Part shown: positions 22,249 through 34,680 of the stretch, piece by piece
How positions within the stretch are numbered: the first letter of the stretch is position 1
Layout: every line of letters begins with the position of its first letter
Assembly (NCBI GenBank): GCA_004026145.2
Contig: CP034992.1
Span: 6,106,135 to 6,170,134 of the forward strand
Origin: Takifugu bimaculatus
Taxonomy: Eukaryota; Chordata; Actinopteri; Tetraodontiformes; Tetraodontidae
DNA length: 64,000 nt
Direction of reading: 5' to 3'
Notes under the pieces: model-generated
The model's input: only the letters and a program-made list of their open reading frames with translations
What the model was told of the DNA's origin: nothing
Database searches by the model: none
Translations under genes and position numbers: made by a program

Positions 22249-25200
22249 ATGTCCCTGCCACGCACGCTTGGGGAGCTGCAACTCTATCGGGTCCTGCAGA
22301 GAGCCAACCTGCTGGCCTACTACGAAACCTTCATCCAGCAGGGCGGCGACGATGTGCAGCAGCTCTGCGAGGCTGCCGAGGAGGAGTTCCTGGAGATCAT
22401 GGCGCTGGTCGGCATGGCCACCAAGCCGCTGCACGTGCGCAGGCTGCAGAAAGCCCTTCGAGACTGGGCGGCGAACCCCACCCTTTTCAGCCAGCCCGTC
22501 CCCAATGTCCCTATTGGGGGACTTCCACTGTTCAAAGTGGACGGGACAGGTGTAAGCAGACCTGCCGGTGGCCCACGGAAGTCTGTGAGCAATGGGCAGC
22601 CGGGGTCTCCCTGTGAAAGAGAGGATAGGGCCTGCCTCACCCCAATGCACAGTGGGAGTCCGAGGAGTCCAGGCTCTCAGGCCTCTCCACAGCCACCAGA
22701 CACCCACTACAGGGAAAAACTGTCCCCTATGGATGCACACTGGCTCAACCCAGAGTCTGATGGGAACTGCACCTCTACCTCTGGAATAGAAGAGGAGCCT
22801 TCTAGTCCCCCTCTGCTGACAACGTGTCCCCCGGGTCCCTCCACATCTCCGAGTCCCTCCGCTTCTCACGTGCCTGCAGCCCTGTCAGCGTGGCCAACCG
22901 GACAGTTAGACGGGGAGACAGCGAGGGCGGTGGTGGAGAGCGTGGAGAGGGTCTTCAGGACTCTGCCCAGGTCTGACCCCGCTGAGGTGAAATCTCTCCT
23001 GAGGATGAATAAGAAGATGGCAAAGACAGTGGGCCACATCTTTAGGATGGAGTCCCAGGATGTGAACAAGGAGGAGGAGATCCGGAAGTACAGTCTGATC
23101 TACGGACGCTTTGACTCGAAGAGGAGAGAAGGAAAGCAGCTCTCGCATCACGAGGTAATCGAAATAAACTAGTAAGCGTTGGGCCGTGCACGGCGCCACA
23201 AATGTTGATATTCCTTCCTGCTCTATTCCCTCCCAGCTCATCATCAATGAAGCCGCAGCCCAGTTCTGCATGCGCGACAATGCACTTCTTCTCAGACGGG
23301 TGGAGCTCTTTTCTTTGGCCAGACAGGTGGCAAGAAAATGCGCCTACACCTCCACGCTAAAGCACGCAAGGTACAGTCACTGAAGGAAGAAGAATAAACT
23401 GATCAAAGCAGCGTCCAACAAGGCTGCCATTTGTGTTGGTTTAGAGTTTAGTGACTGTATTGTGTTTCTATAAAAACTAAATGTAGATGGTTTCAGCATA
23501 GTTCACTTCACCTTCTCTATGCTACACAATTTATGATCTGGTTCCGATTAAAGTGGGAAATCAACTCCAACCTCTTTGGGAGTGAGCGTAATCAACTGGA
23601 GCGTGGAGCCACTCAGGAATACACAGATCCCCCGTGTGTTTAACTGAACCTTGTCATTAACCTTTATGAAAGTAAATGACAGCCCAGGTTTGAAAAACAC
23701 GCTCGTCCCGACGTCAGCCATGAAACCATCCAAACAGAGTTCATCTCAAATGCATTTCAGACATCTTTGCTCTAGATTTCTTTATTGGGTTTTTTTTTGG
23801 GTGTGTTTTTTTTATCACTAAAAGTGACTTTTATCATCTACTTTGGGTCATTGTGTTGAACATTCAACGCATGACACATTTTCAAGGAATATTTCGAATG
23901 TTAAACAATGTTAGCTAGCTAAACTTCACTTCTTCTGCAGGACTAATGCAGATGAGACCAGCCTTTTGCCCCAGAAGAGAGCGAAACACGAGGTCAGTCT
24001 CCAGATTAACTCATCGCTCTGTCATTCTAATAAGCATCACTCATGGTGTGTTCAAGTGCAGCTCGGTGTCGGTAAATTCACATGGTCCCTTTCACCTGCA
24101 TTAACTGGCATGTGTTTCAGGGAACTGAGGGTGTTTCTTCCCTTGCGGGGGCGGATGGCTCAGATCTGTTGGCCCAGAGGGCAGAAGATGACAGTTCATC
24201 TGCAGAGAGCCCCGACGGGGCATCACATGGTAAGAGAGCCACGTCCAAACAAAATGAATGCTTTATTTTGTCCCTGCGCCTCTTCAGCCACTCAACCTGT
24301 CTCTGTTAGACGTCAGCTCACAGTGCAACCAGTCTCCACCCCCCCGCTCCCACACGGACACCTCCAGCCCTGCCAGCTGGAGTCGCCATCTCATACAGCA
24401 AACGCTAATGGACGAAGGGCTGCGGTTGGCGCGCATGGTGTCACATGACCGCGCCGGCTCGTGCATGATGAGCCTAGCGTCAGAAGGAATCCACTCTACA
24501 GGTGAGTTACCCCATCAGGGAAATACGGTATGCCTTAAATAATGCACAAGTAAAGATATTTCAGTAGTTAGATAATAATTAGCGAATCCATATTTATTAT
24601 TTTTTGGGCCTAGCATCAGGTGAAAATATGAATAGACTTTAAAAAAACGAGGCCTCCCCAGGTCTCTTGAGATAAAGGTAAATTGTAAATAAGGACGAGA
24701 GTTGTCTAAAGAATCATCGTTTGCATAGATCATTTGATAGACTGGGAATGCCCCTCACCTCCCCCCGCTATCGATGGCATTTGAATTGAAAGCTATTTTC
24801 TTCCATTACAAATTTTACATAGACTTCTCTAAGTTGGTCATTTGATGGGATATGATCGACGGCTGAGCACTGCTTTTGTCTGACATCAACAAGGTGTAAA
24901 CAGCACTTCTGAGAGGGCAACAGCTGCACCCTGGACCCTTTAACTCTGATTTACACTCGCCCTGCTGTACCGCCAGCTGTGATTAGTTGTGTTAAACTTA
25001 AAGCAAACTGGCCTGTGAGTGGCAACGAGCGTCTCGTCATCCCCGCCAAAGTATCGACGCATGTGAAGCGTTCAATTAATTTTGGGCAGGAATGAAAAGG
25101 GCGCTTATTGAACCGACAGACAAAGGCCCACAAGCCTCTCCTGACAATGAATATTTGATAGCTTTAGAGCTCGAACTGGCAGTGAGTCACAGCAGGCGGC

Positions 25201-26324
25201 GCCTCCCACCACGCACGGCTGAACTACACCAGTCTGCAAAATGGGAGACCACAGAAGTGAGGAGGGGAGCGCTATGTGGAGAGAAAGATTGAGACTGGGG
25301 GTGGGATGGGCTGGGGGGCAGGGGGGTGTTACACTGCCATGGCACTTTCTTAATACCCTGTGAGTGTAGGATTTATCTAATGCATCACGGCTTCCTCACA
25401 AAAAGGAAGGAGAGGAAGAGAAAAGCAATGATCTGGGCAGAGATGAGGCGAGGAGAAAGCAAGCCAGCCAAGGCTCGAGGGGTGGGGGTGGTGGAAGGAA
25501 GTCCTCCGTAGGTGGCAGCCCCCCCCCCCCCACTCCCAGCCGCAACCCTTGCAGAAGAAACTGACGTCAGAGTGAGTTAGTTGAGTGGGCTGAAGGGCGG
25601 GATGGATGGGGCGTGGGGGCGAGGGAGTGGGATGTAATTGGAGGGGCGTTGCACTGACTCACCAAGCGACAGTGTACAAAAATAAAACAGGTGGGCAGGG
25701 AAATGGCACCGAGTTTCTTTTTTTCTCTTCTTCTTTAAATACATCTTTGCACTGTTCCAAAAGGACTGCGGAAACAAAATAGACACATGTTTCCTGCCTG
25801 ACGTCAGCTCCAAGCGCTTATCGCTCACGCATCTTCGCCATTCTCTGCTCCTCACGCTTCTGATCTTCCCCTCGCTGTCGCCGCTGGGTCACCTCGACTT
25901 TCACAATCCAACATCTGCGCGTCGGAAGCACCTGTAGATTCAGCTGCCGGCAGCTATAAATGCGTGCCATCAAGTCAACGTTGATATCAGAGATGCTGTG
26001 AAACGTCAGTGATCAAGTACACATTGTTGACATGAACTCCTTTTCTGGAATTGGCAGTATTCATCTCCTATCGGATCTTTGGTTAATGTTCCAGCGTGTT
26101 TGACGGAACACGAAATGAGACCTCAAAGTAGTTTATGCCAATATGCTTCATTTCAATGAACAAGCCAGAGGTTAAAACAGATAAAAACATCTGAAGCTGT
26201 GTCTCAGTGTTTGCGCTCCTCCTCAGATGCTGACAGTAAAGTGGAAAGGCGAAGCTTGTTAACAGCCTGCAGGAGCAGCAGCCCCTCCATCGCCAGAGAC
26301 GACGCCAACCAACGCCGCAAGTGA
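22249..26324 (+). CDS. nab2: NGFI-A binding protein 2, EGR transcriptional co-repressor
   Basis: Coding exons are 22249-23154, 23237-23370, 23941-23992, 24121-24229, 24310-24501 and probably 26227-26324, giving about 496 residues. NAB proteins bind EGR1/EGR2 through an N-terminal domain and repress their targets in the nucleus. The NCD1 domain starts at the first residues (LPRTLGELQLYRVLQRANLL, then QQGGDDVQQLCEA and EEFLEIMALVGMA). NCD2 runs from about residue 220 to 346 (VVESVERVFRTLPRSD, RKYSLIYGRFDSKRREGKQL, NEAAAQFCMRDN). A third block, SRHLIQQTLMDEGLRLARMV, near residue 422, matches NAB2 and, as far as I recall, is not in NAB1; RVLQR, FCMRDN and RREGKQL also favour NAB2. The last exon is the weakest call: it follows a CTCCTCAG acceptor, keeps phase and is open for 31 codons to TGA, but its sequence is not recognisable. 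Confidence 0.93.
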
Positions 26325-28674
26325 ACACACCCGGCCGCTCGCTCTCCGCTCTGCTCCTCTGAAATTCTGCTACCCAGATGTGTTTTTGTTTTTCTATCCT
26401 TTTTTAACACAGAGACTTTATGCCCTGAACAACATAAATTCAATTTATTCAGTGTAAATTGATATCTTTAATTTATTTCATCCTTTGAGCTGAGGTGGGA
26501 TTCAGCCAACAGGGGGCACTGCAACTTCTGAAATCATAGACGAACACGCACACACACACGTATTTTGTACTCCAGTTCTCTTAATCCAAAACAACTTGTA
26601 CGAAAAGCATCTCTTTATCCTCAGGAAACTAATTCTATAATATTGTTCTCAGTATTCAGATCAATAATGTGGCCAGATAAAACAAAGATGTTTTTTTTAA
26701 GTTTAGAAGTGGCCTCATTTATTTGCTTACAAGATATGAACAGGGAACTCAGGGGAAGGTATCCAGCATATCTGACCCCAAACACATGGTCATCCCTCAC
26801 ATTCTGTACTCTGAGGGATGATGAAGCACCTTTTCCAGCACCGGCTACATAAGGTTTAGGAGACAGATGCATTATTCAACCCGCATGTTTGTTCTCATGC
26901 TTCTCTGCATTCTGTGTTTGTGTGCAGTCTCTAGTGAAACTGTATAAAATCTGAACATGACAAGTATCCCTAAATTTATCAGATCAGTAGGAGGGATTTC
27001 TGAAGTCTAGAGGAAGATTCTGTTTCCAAAAACATGTTTAACATATTTGGGGTAATGCTTTACTGCATCAGCTTATTTTACCCTTTTTTTTGTACGTTTG
27101 ATAGCGGGAAAAAAACCTTCAGGATCTTCGCATCATGAGTATCAGCAGGCTAGCTTACGTGCTCCAGTTACCCGTTTCTCAAACATTGGTTCATTGTGTT
27201 GCAGGACAGATTATTTATTTTGTTACATCTAAATAAATGTTATTTTATTTGATAAAGGCTCTTTGCTTCTGGCAATGTGTTGTAGCTTTTCATTACCTCT
27301 GATGTGTGGACGAGGCTGCAGGAGTTGAAGCAACACCTCTGCTGTTGTCTGGCTTGTTAACCATGTTACAGCCCCGTGACTCACCTGCACTCTCATCCTC
27401 CATTGATTTTTTTTTGCAGCAGGCACAAAAGTAGCACAAGATGCACAACCGTATTTCAAATCTCATTTACAGCTCAGACCTCATTTTTTTCTGGAACTGG
27501 TTCCCAAAGGTCACTGCAACCCCAGTGCAGTTAAAAAATAAATAATTACAGCTCAAGTGGAGTTTTGCAGGGCTCTGATCAAAACCTGTTCCAGGGATAT
27601 CTTTATAAATCTTCATTGAAATTCAGGAACGTTAGGACTATTTGGAGCACTGACTTCTCAAAAAGAGGTGTAAAATTATATAGCAGATCATACTGTCTTT
27701 AGTTCAATATCGGTATTTTAATGGTACGTCTCATCATGCATGATGCATATTCATGGGCCCCGGAGGCTCTTTCGGATCATATTTGTTGAACCTAATTACT
27801 GTTAATTGAGCTCCACTATCTGGTAAAGCTCATCTGTTTAACAAGGACTGTGGCTGATCGTCTCTGCTTGAGGGAAGCAAAGTTATCTTCTTACTTTATT
27901 ACATAACAGCTGTTCCTGCCATCGTTAAACTGACAGGTGGAAGTTGCTAATAATCATCTGTCAACACCTCTAATTAGTGGGATCATTGTCTGGGTCTATT
28001 TTTAGCTCAGGGTCTTTCAGATAGTTGATAGGTCAAACGGGTTGTGTCAGGAAAGCTGCAGACCGTCCAGGAGAGAGATTCCCCTGATTGTTTTTCAAGC
28101 AACCTTAAAAAACAGAAGCCAATTGTTGTTCCTGATGAGGAGGTTTGACATTGATCAGATAACGAACTGACGAATGCAATCCTGGAATACACGCTGCTTC
28201 AGTTCCTGTTTGTAATCTTGAGTCAAATGAACAATTTGCTTACTGCGTTTAAATCTAAGTCAGCATGATATCGGGAAGGGCTGAAATATTCTTCCCTAAT
28301 AACAGGAACCGCACAAGAAAAGGAACCCTCACTGAATTTTTAATTGTACGAATGTGTGACAAAAAAATGACGCAGTGAACAAGTGGACAACAACTGGTGC
28401 GATGTGTGTGTTCTGCATCATAGATCAGGTTAACAGAACCTTGTTTAAACAATGCCTGTAAGGACCACGAACACAAAAACTCCAATTATCTGTGCACAGA
28501 AATACCAAGGACAGAAAGTGTTGCTGTTAAACATCTACAGGCTAAGAGCTAACTGTATGAGGGACACATCCTGGTCAAGACTGTCTGCTGGGACCACTGA
28601 AGTACATTTTGTACATGTACATTTATGGACTCAGCATTTCGTGAAGTCTTTCCTCACAGCACAACACGGTTGGG
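26325..28674. other. Convergent spacer after nab2
   Basis: AT-rich sequence between the nab2 stop and the 3' end of the TANK-like gene. It probably includes the nab2 3' untranslated region; AAATAAATG occurs near 27230. No coding exon is supported. Confidence 0.45.
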
Positions 28675-28680
28675 TTTATT
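28675..28680 (-). terminator. Poly(A) signal AATAAA directly after stop codon of TANK-like gene
   Basis: On the minus strand the stop codon TAA (28681-28683) is followed at once by AATAAA. If used, cleavage would occur 10-30 bases further on, leaving a 3' untranslated region of only some 20-40 bases. Confidence 0.6.
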
Positions 28681-31233
28681 TTAAGTGATGTGGGTGTAAA
28701 GGTGTCGTAGAAAGTCTCCTCTGGTGCTGGTGTCTCCGGGAAAAACCGCCTGGCAGAAATCGCAAATGTGAGACTGCAGAGCCACATCTGACATTAGCAT
28801 CCCGTCGGGCTGACTGGAGAAGATGTCGACCATGTTTGTCGACAGCCCCTGTGGACGGAGGGAGAGGAGGAGGCCGTCAGGGCCGTGAACATTTTTACAG
28901 AACAGGTGGAACTTTGGCCCCAGAAAGGTTCCTACCCTGGCTGGAAGGGTTGTTTTGCTTACCCCATTGCCTCCTGGGCACCGGAATGGTTCCAGGCTTC
29001 GCAGGGGTGGCACATTTTGTGCCAGCTCTTGGTTTTCACTTGTCTGCAGAGCCCTGTCCACAGCCAGCTTGGACATATCCGTGGTGAGGAGGTCAGAGAA
29101 CATTTTCATGTTCTGAGAGAAGCCGTCAGCAGCTGTAAGGTTATGTGAGGATGAGCCAGGCTTTTCCTGTAGATGCTCAGGTGTTTCCATAGAGGGATCT
29201 GAAGGCAGAGGGTTTCAGTTGTGAAGAACATCACAAACCTCACATTTCTAAGCATGGGAATCTTACTGTCAGGATGTTTCTGGTCCTGCAGAGTTTTGGT
29301 AAGTTGGTGTAAGAGCGCTGCCTGCCTCAGACAGAGTGTCCTCAGATGGAGGAACTGCTGGTATAATTTGCTGTAGGCTTCCTCCATCTCGAAAAAGTCC
29401 TGCAGCTGCAAATAAGAGGAAATTATTTAAAGGACTGCAACATATGTATCTATCAGCTATCCTATATGACGTAGGATTAACAGCAAATTTCCTTCAGAGA
29501 GCTGCACATTTCCTCTACTGCTTTTAATGTATTACTAGACTCTATTGTCACGCTGAATGAGCTTAATAAGGCTGCAAAAAAAATAAAAGCTAAATATTTT
29601 CTAGTGTAAAATGCATTTACAGGCAATGCTCATGGTGTGAAATGTACAGGCATTTGCAAACATGTCACCTTGAAAGTGACAAGAGTAACAACTTCTCCAG
29701 AAGTGATTCTTCCCACCGCATTCACTTCCTGATTCTTACTGTCATGTGACTAAACTAACCAATCAGGGGACGGAAAGACACAACGAAAGAGAGCTGGCGA
29801 TTCTATAAGTGTGTTTTGAATGTCAATGAATTCTAAATGGTAATAAATAAATAATAAACCGGTCAACATACAGTAAATGTGTAACTAGTCAGACATGAAC
29901 ACATTTAAGGTGTAATTTGGTAAATACAGCAACACAATCAAACATTCCCAAAATATGAATTTCCTTACTGTATGAACTTAAGATAAAGAACTTATTTCAG
30001 CCCGTCTGGAGCCAACGGTGTCTTGAGTGTGTCTGTGTGTCGGTGTGGTTTCCGTACCTTTGTAGATCACTTGATACTTCGTTTTTGGGTTCAGGTTTTC
30101 CTCCCAGAGTCTGCAAGTACAAAGCTTGCTCTCTGTTACTGTCAAGGTATCAGAGAAACTATTACGTTGTAGCAGTGTTATTGTTTTGAAGTGACCCTGC
30201 TAAAAATTGAGACCGCATGAACAAATTCTGCCGTGAGCTCATGGAGCTTCTGCTCAGCTTTGGAAATGATTAAGCCAGAGGAAGCAGCTTTAAAAAATAA
30301 GGAAGTGAAACTAAAAAAAAAAAAGGAACATATCTGGATGGATAAAATAAGTCCACAGAGCTTTAAAGAAAACAAAACACAAACAACAGTCATGACCACG
30401 GCAGCCTCTGATGTACGTGTCTGACAGCCATTGTTGTTTAGATCTCATCGGGTGCAGCTCTGGCAAAGAAAATAGCCGAATCTCCTCTGAAAGTACACAA
30501 TCGAATAGATCCCAGAGCCCACAGAACCTTCTTCCCACCACAGGGATGTCGTCCCAACAGCCTAAGGCCTCAGTCCTTAGATAACATAGAAAATATGAGG
30601 TGCTTTTGTGTCCTTTTCATCTGTCATTATAAATGTATTAAATTTATATCATCCAAACGGCATGGCATCAGGAACAAATCCAAACATTGTATTAACTGCA
30701 GCTTATTCCGGATCAAAAAATTGGAATATTAATATGGCAGTTAAGCAGTATAATTGCATTTGGAATCACAGAGTCGTTAATACACATGCACAGGAGATTT
30801 AAGGGTTTGCAACACATATCATCTCAGTAGTTCCTTCTCAACCTCAACATAGACATTGTTGTACAAATGAGGAATAACTGGATTTACCTGATATTTCTGT
30901 TCGGTGGGAAATACCAAAAAACAACCCAACAGCAGCTTGATTCTCTCTTTGTTAAAGACTTCTTGTCCTGCAAATGAGAAGAAAATAAGATTTGTCTCAT
31001 TCCCAGCAGGAAGTGTAGTGTTCAATCAGACAATGCTTTGTTGATTAAACTTCATCAAGCTCCACTATAACCTCACCTGCCTCACCACAAGCCTCCTGGC
31101 GGCATGTAACTTCCTGTTCCCGGGCTGTGGTGCTTTCAAAGTAAAAGCGGAAGAGCTTTGTGAGGTGTCCGCACTGTCGAGAGACACATTTGCTCAGATT
31201 TTTGCCAGTAAAAAATTGCCAGATTGTTTTCAT
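28681..31233 (-). CDS. TANK-like protein with TBK1-binding segment and C-terminal C2H2 finger
   Basis: Four exons on the minus strand join in phase: 31077-31233, 30888-30967, 29267-29405 and 28681-29198, giving 297 residues. The third exon (about residues 80-125) reads LQDFFEMEEAYSKLYQQ then LRQAALLHQLTKTLQ, which fits the TBK1/IKK-epsilon binding segment of TANK, AZI2 and TBKBP1. The C-terminus has a zinc finger, C-x2-C-x16-H-x3-H at residues 271-295, with CDFCQAVF and RGDFLRHL, very like the TANK C-terminus (CEFCQAVF, RGDFLRHL). TANK is a cytosolic scaffold linking TRAFs to TBK1/IKK-epsilon in interferon and NF-kB signalling. The first two exons (FRFYFESTTAREQEV, NKERIKLLLGCFLVF) are not recognised, and the start ATG at 31233 is tentative. 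More phase-0 exons may lie in the 1.5 kb second intron, because TANK normally has an N-terminal coiled coil. It may be a paralogue rather than TANK itself. Confidence 0.7.
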
Positions 31234-32305
31234 AAATTTTCTTTAATTTTTTGTTCAATGACAATAGGACAACACTTGAAACACTAAAGGGTATCCAAAG
31301 AGAGATCTAATTCTGGGGTTTTGGGCTGTTGACAAATTGGTCCTGTATGTTCCACAGCGGTCCAAAAATTTCTAAATCTGAAAGTGTCTGAAATCATCAG
31401 TGGGTTGTTCTCAGAAATCCTAAATCAGCACGCGATTAAATGTCCGTAGAGGGTTCCAGTAAAAATGTAGTCAGGTTCAGACCTGTTTTCTCTCATAAAA
31501 GCTACGACAGCAAGTTTGTGTATGCGAACATTTATGGGTGTGGATGTGTGTGTGTCCTACGTGCTGTATCGTGAGGACACGTTGGCGCACAGCCTTCAAG
31601 GTCATAATTATACACCTCGAACCTAAACCATAAAACTAATAGTACAAACATTTGCGTGCATATTATGTGTGTGTGTGTGTGTGGTTATAGGTTGTATGGT
31701 GTGTGTGACAGAGAGCTTTTCAGATGTCCAGTCATGTGTCGAGCTTGGATTATGCTACACTAAAAATAGCCCAGCATTAAGCCCCCCCAGCAGGGTCCTT
31801 AGGATGGCAGACAGTCTTTCGTGCCATCCATCTCCTCAAGATGGGCAGCAGAGTTTGCCCTGTGTGTCGGCCCCCAACAGCTGACTTTAATGCATTCACC
31901 ACCAGCAGGGATCTCATGTTCTCAGGTGGGGGTGCCTGCTCTTGTTACTTCCGCCTGGTTATGTCATCTCTGATAATCTCTGATGTGTTTTACTTGTGTG
32001 TTTCCCTCACGGATGATTCATACGTGTCATCTTTCATTGAAACAACTGCACCTACATCTGGCCTGGTGCATGTCCAGACCTTCCTACAGGTTTGGCATGC
32101 TGTAGAAATGTTGGAATAAATGTATAATTTAATATTTTTAAGCGGTCTAGCAGAAAAAATAATAATATGAGCTATGACCTCAACATACTTGCAACACTGT
32201 TCAAAATAAATTTTCCCCTTGAAAAGCTTTGGATGTTTGGTCAAGCATTGGTCCTGCAGAACCTCTGACCTCTCAGGGCTCAGGTCTGGTCATGCTCCTG
32301 TCCTG

Positions 32306-32365
32306 TAGAATCAGAATCAGAGTACTTTATTGATCCCTTTAGGGGGCGTCCATCAGGGAAATTAG
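32306..32365. mobile_element. Fragment of a common fish retroelement tail
   Basis: AATCAGAATCAGAG followed by ACTTTATTGATCCC and GGGAAATT resembles a 3'-tail motif that is very common in spiny-rayed fish genomes and is usually attributed to LINE-type elements. Only the short tail is recognisable. The family is from memory, not checked. Confidence 0.5.
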
Positions 32366-32915
32366 CATGCAGTTGGAACATGCAGTTGGAATATTATCAA
32401 CCAATACGTGTCCTGGTGGGGGGGTTTGACACGGTCTTCCATGATGGGTGCACACTAATATGGCACATGAGGTGACTGCCCTGGTCCAATTGGAGTCATG
32501 AAAGTGTGGTCCAGCAGGGCACTGGGGTAGAAAGGAGCTCTAGGTGGTGTTTTGGCAGCATACAGTGCAACTAGGCCCAGTTTGCATGTGAGTAGCATGC
32601 TGGGACTGACCTGTCCGTAACCTCCTGGTAAAATTAAGTTAAAATCAAATAGAGGCTTTGACAAATGTATCTGGACCTCGCGAAGATGTCTGTCCTTTTT
32701 TCAACGGCTCCTCCTGTTTCACAGAACGCACCTCCTAATGCGATAAAGTGCACGGAGCGGCTCCTCGCAGCTATAAATCATGTTCTGGATTTTACCAAAC
32801 ATGTCACAGTGGAGCTTCAGTAGTCGGTGAGGCTGAAACGTAGACAGCAACACCCGTCTCCTCTATTATGTTTGCTGATTTGCGCTGTGTTTTTGCTTTG
32901 ACCTTCACTCCCACT

Positions 32916-32919
<4 letters not shown>

Positions 32920-32955
<36 letters not shown>
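32920..32955. repeat. (CA)n microsatellite
   Basis: A near-pure CA run, facing a TG run about 80 bp further on. Confidence 0.9.
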
Positions 32956-32957
<2 letters not shown>

Positions 32958-33033
32958 CAACACAGTCACACCCTAAGTGAGCCCCACTCTGCTAATACCA
33001 GACCTTTACACTTGATTCCTTGGGCTTTCTGAA

Positions 33034-33035
<2 letters not shown>

Positions 33036-33115
<80 letters not shown>
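33036..33115. repeat. (TG)n microsatellite
   Basis: About 40 TG units without interruption, the longest dinucleotide run in the window. Confidence 0.95.
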
Positions 33116-33117
<2 letters not shown>

Positions 33118-33224
33118 AAGCATGTGGCCATCTGCCAGTGCAACAGTATCCTTCTTGTCAATCTTATGTTATAATTGTAACCTGCTCATGTTCTCTTGGC
33201 AGGCAGACAGAAGTTTCCAACATA

Positions 33225-33225
33225 G

Positions 33226-33290
<65 letters not shown>
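33225..33290. repeat. (TC)n microsatellite
   Basis: Begins as CTATCT units and becomes a pure CT run, followed by a short CA run. Confidence 0.95.
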
Positions 33291-33294
<4 letters not shown>

Positions 33295-34247
33295 CAGACA
33301 CACACACACACACTGTCATTTTGTCTCCAACAGTATTTCTGCATGTGTTAATCAAGTAAGGAGCATTTATTTTATAATCTATAGATGTCCTTATAAGGTT
33401 AGCAAAATGAATTCATTATTCAATCAACAAGTAAATGTATTTCTTCTGAGCTTCAAATTTAAAAATGTTCAATCCTCTGTCAGATTTCAAAGCAAATGGA
33501 ACGATTCGTTTAACAGTACTTTAATAAATGATGACTTTATATTATGGGAATCCTTGTACAATTTGAATTCTCATGATAAATAACATAAAGCGTACTTTGC
33601 TTGCACTCCACCAAACTCAAAAAGGAGCATCAATCTTTCAAGGAGACATTCAGAAAAGCCGTCAACTGTCCAACCACATGCCCGCATCTCTCCATTTCAT
33701 CCACCCGGGAGGGTTCATTCATCCAGATTATCATCAGGCCATGAATGTAAGCCTGCTGGGACTCGGGTCTTGTGATGTTGATGTGTGGCGTCCACTTATC
33801 GCAGGGATGGCATGAGCGATGACGTCTGCCAACTCATTTATCGCTGGACCCTCTCGGAGGGACCGGATCCCATTACAGCGGTTTCTATGGGCTCAACAAT
33901 GGCCGACCATAAATAAACTCACAGGGTTTTCCACACTCGCCGGCACGCCCACTCACATAATAGCAGAGCTTCCACATACACGCGTGTCTGTGTACAAACG
34001 AACGTGTTTGGGCGGCTTAAGGGAGGCCTGGCCATGGAAAGTCTCTGATTCAAAATAAGCAAGGCTCATATGCCGTTGTTGTATAAGTCAGGCACATTAT
34101 TTTCAAGGGATGAAATAAAATCAGATGTGCCTGTGACAGATTAAACACATTTATCTTTTTACATACAGTGCAATCAGTCAATTACAACAACAGCTGCAGC
34201 ATCCTCCCAAACAACCTTATTAGCTTCCCTCCTGCTGGAACAATATC

Positions 34248-34250
34248 CTC

Positions 34251-34290
<40 letters not shown>

Positions 34291-34292
34291 TA
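34248..34292. repeat. Compound (TC)n(AC)n microsatellite
   Basis: A CT run of about 10 units passes directly into an AC run of about 11 units. Confidence 0.9.
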
Positions 34293-34369
34293 CACACACC
34301 CCAAATTAATTACTCAACCTTGACTTAAGTAAGATTCTGTTCTTAACTTTAAAGTCATAAAAGTTTGAA

Positions 34370-34680
34370 TTTGTGGGGACCAGACAAAATGTCCTCACTT
34401 TTCTAAAAATATCCTCCCTGTGGGGCCTCTGCCACACACATGCTCAAATTTATATATGATTGTGGGGACTTCCATAGACATCATAATACATCACTAACCG
34501 TCCCTCCTAACTCTTTAACCCTAACCCTAACCTAATCCCAATTATAATCTCAAGTTTAAAACCATCTCTTAACCCTCAAATAGTCCTTTGAAATTGTGGG
34601 CCCCAGCAAAATGGCACTATGTCATTATTAGGAGTATTTTGTACTCAATATGAAGTAAATATGAGGACACACACACACCC
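34370..34680. repeat. Probable teleost dispersed repeat containing telomere-like motif
   Basis: The stretch starts with GTGGGGACCAGACAAAATGT and CCTCAC, repeats GTGGGGAC after about 90 bp, carries TTAACCCTAACCCTAACC at 34515-34532, and ends near a GAGGACACACAC run. This layout, with short inverted GTGGGGAC / GTCCTCAC words, matches a repeat seen often in fish intergenic DNA. The family name is not known to me. Confidence 0.5.

Noticed and set aside
30058..30110. Possible 53-nt extra exon of the TANK-like gene on the minus strand (GCAG acceptor, GTACGG donor)
   Set aside because: Its length does not keep phase 0 between the flanking exons, and it would shift the frame of the TBK1-binding segment.
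30200..30330. Minus-strand segment reading KAEQKLHELTAEFVHAVSIFSR near TANK-like exons
   Set aside because: It looks coiled-coil-like, but I could not find a convincing phase-0 acceptor and donor pair. It may deserve a check with RNA data.
33020..33583. 187-codon frame rich in Cys-Val and Ser-Leu
   Set aside because: Its first half is only (TG)n and (TC)n microsatellite translation.
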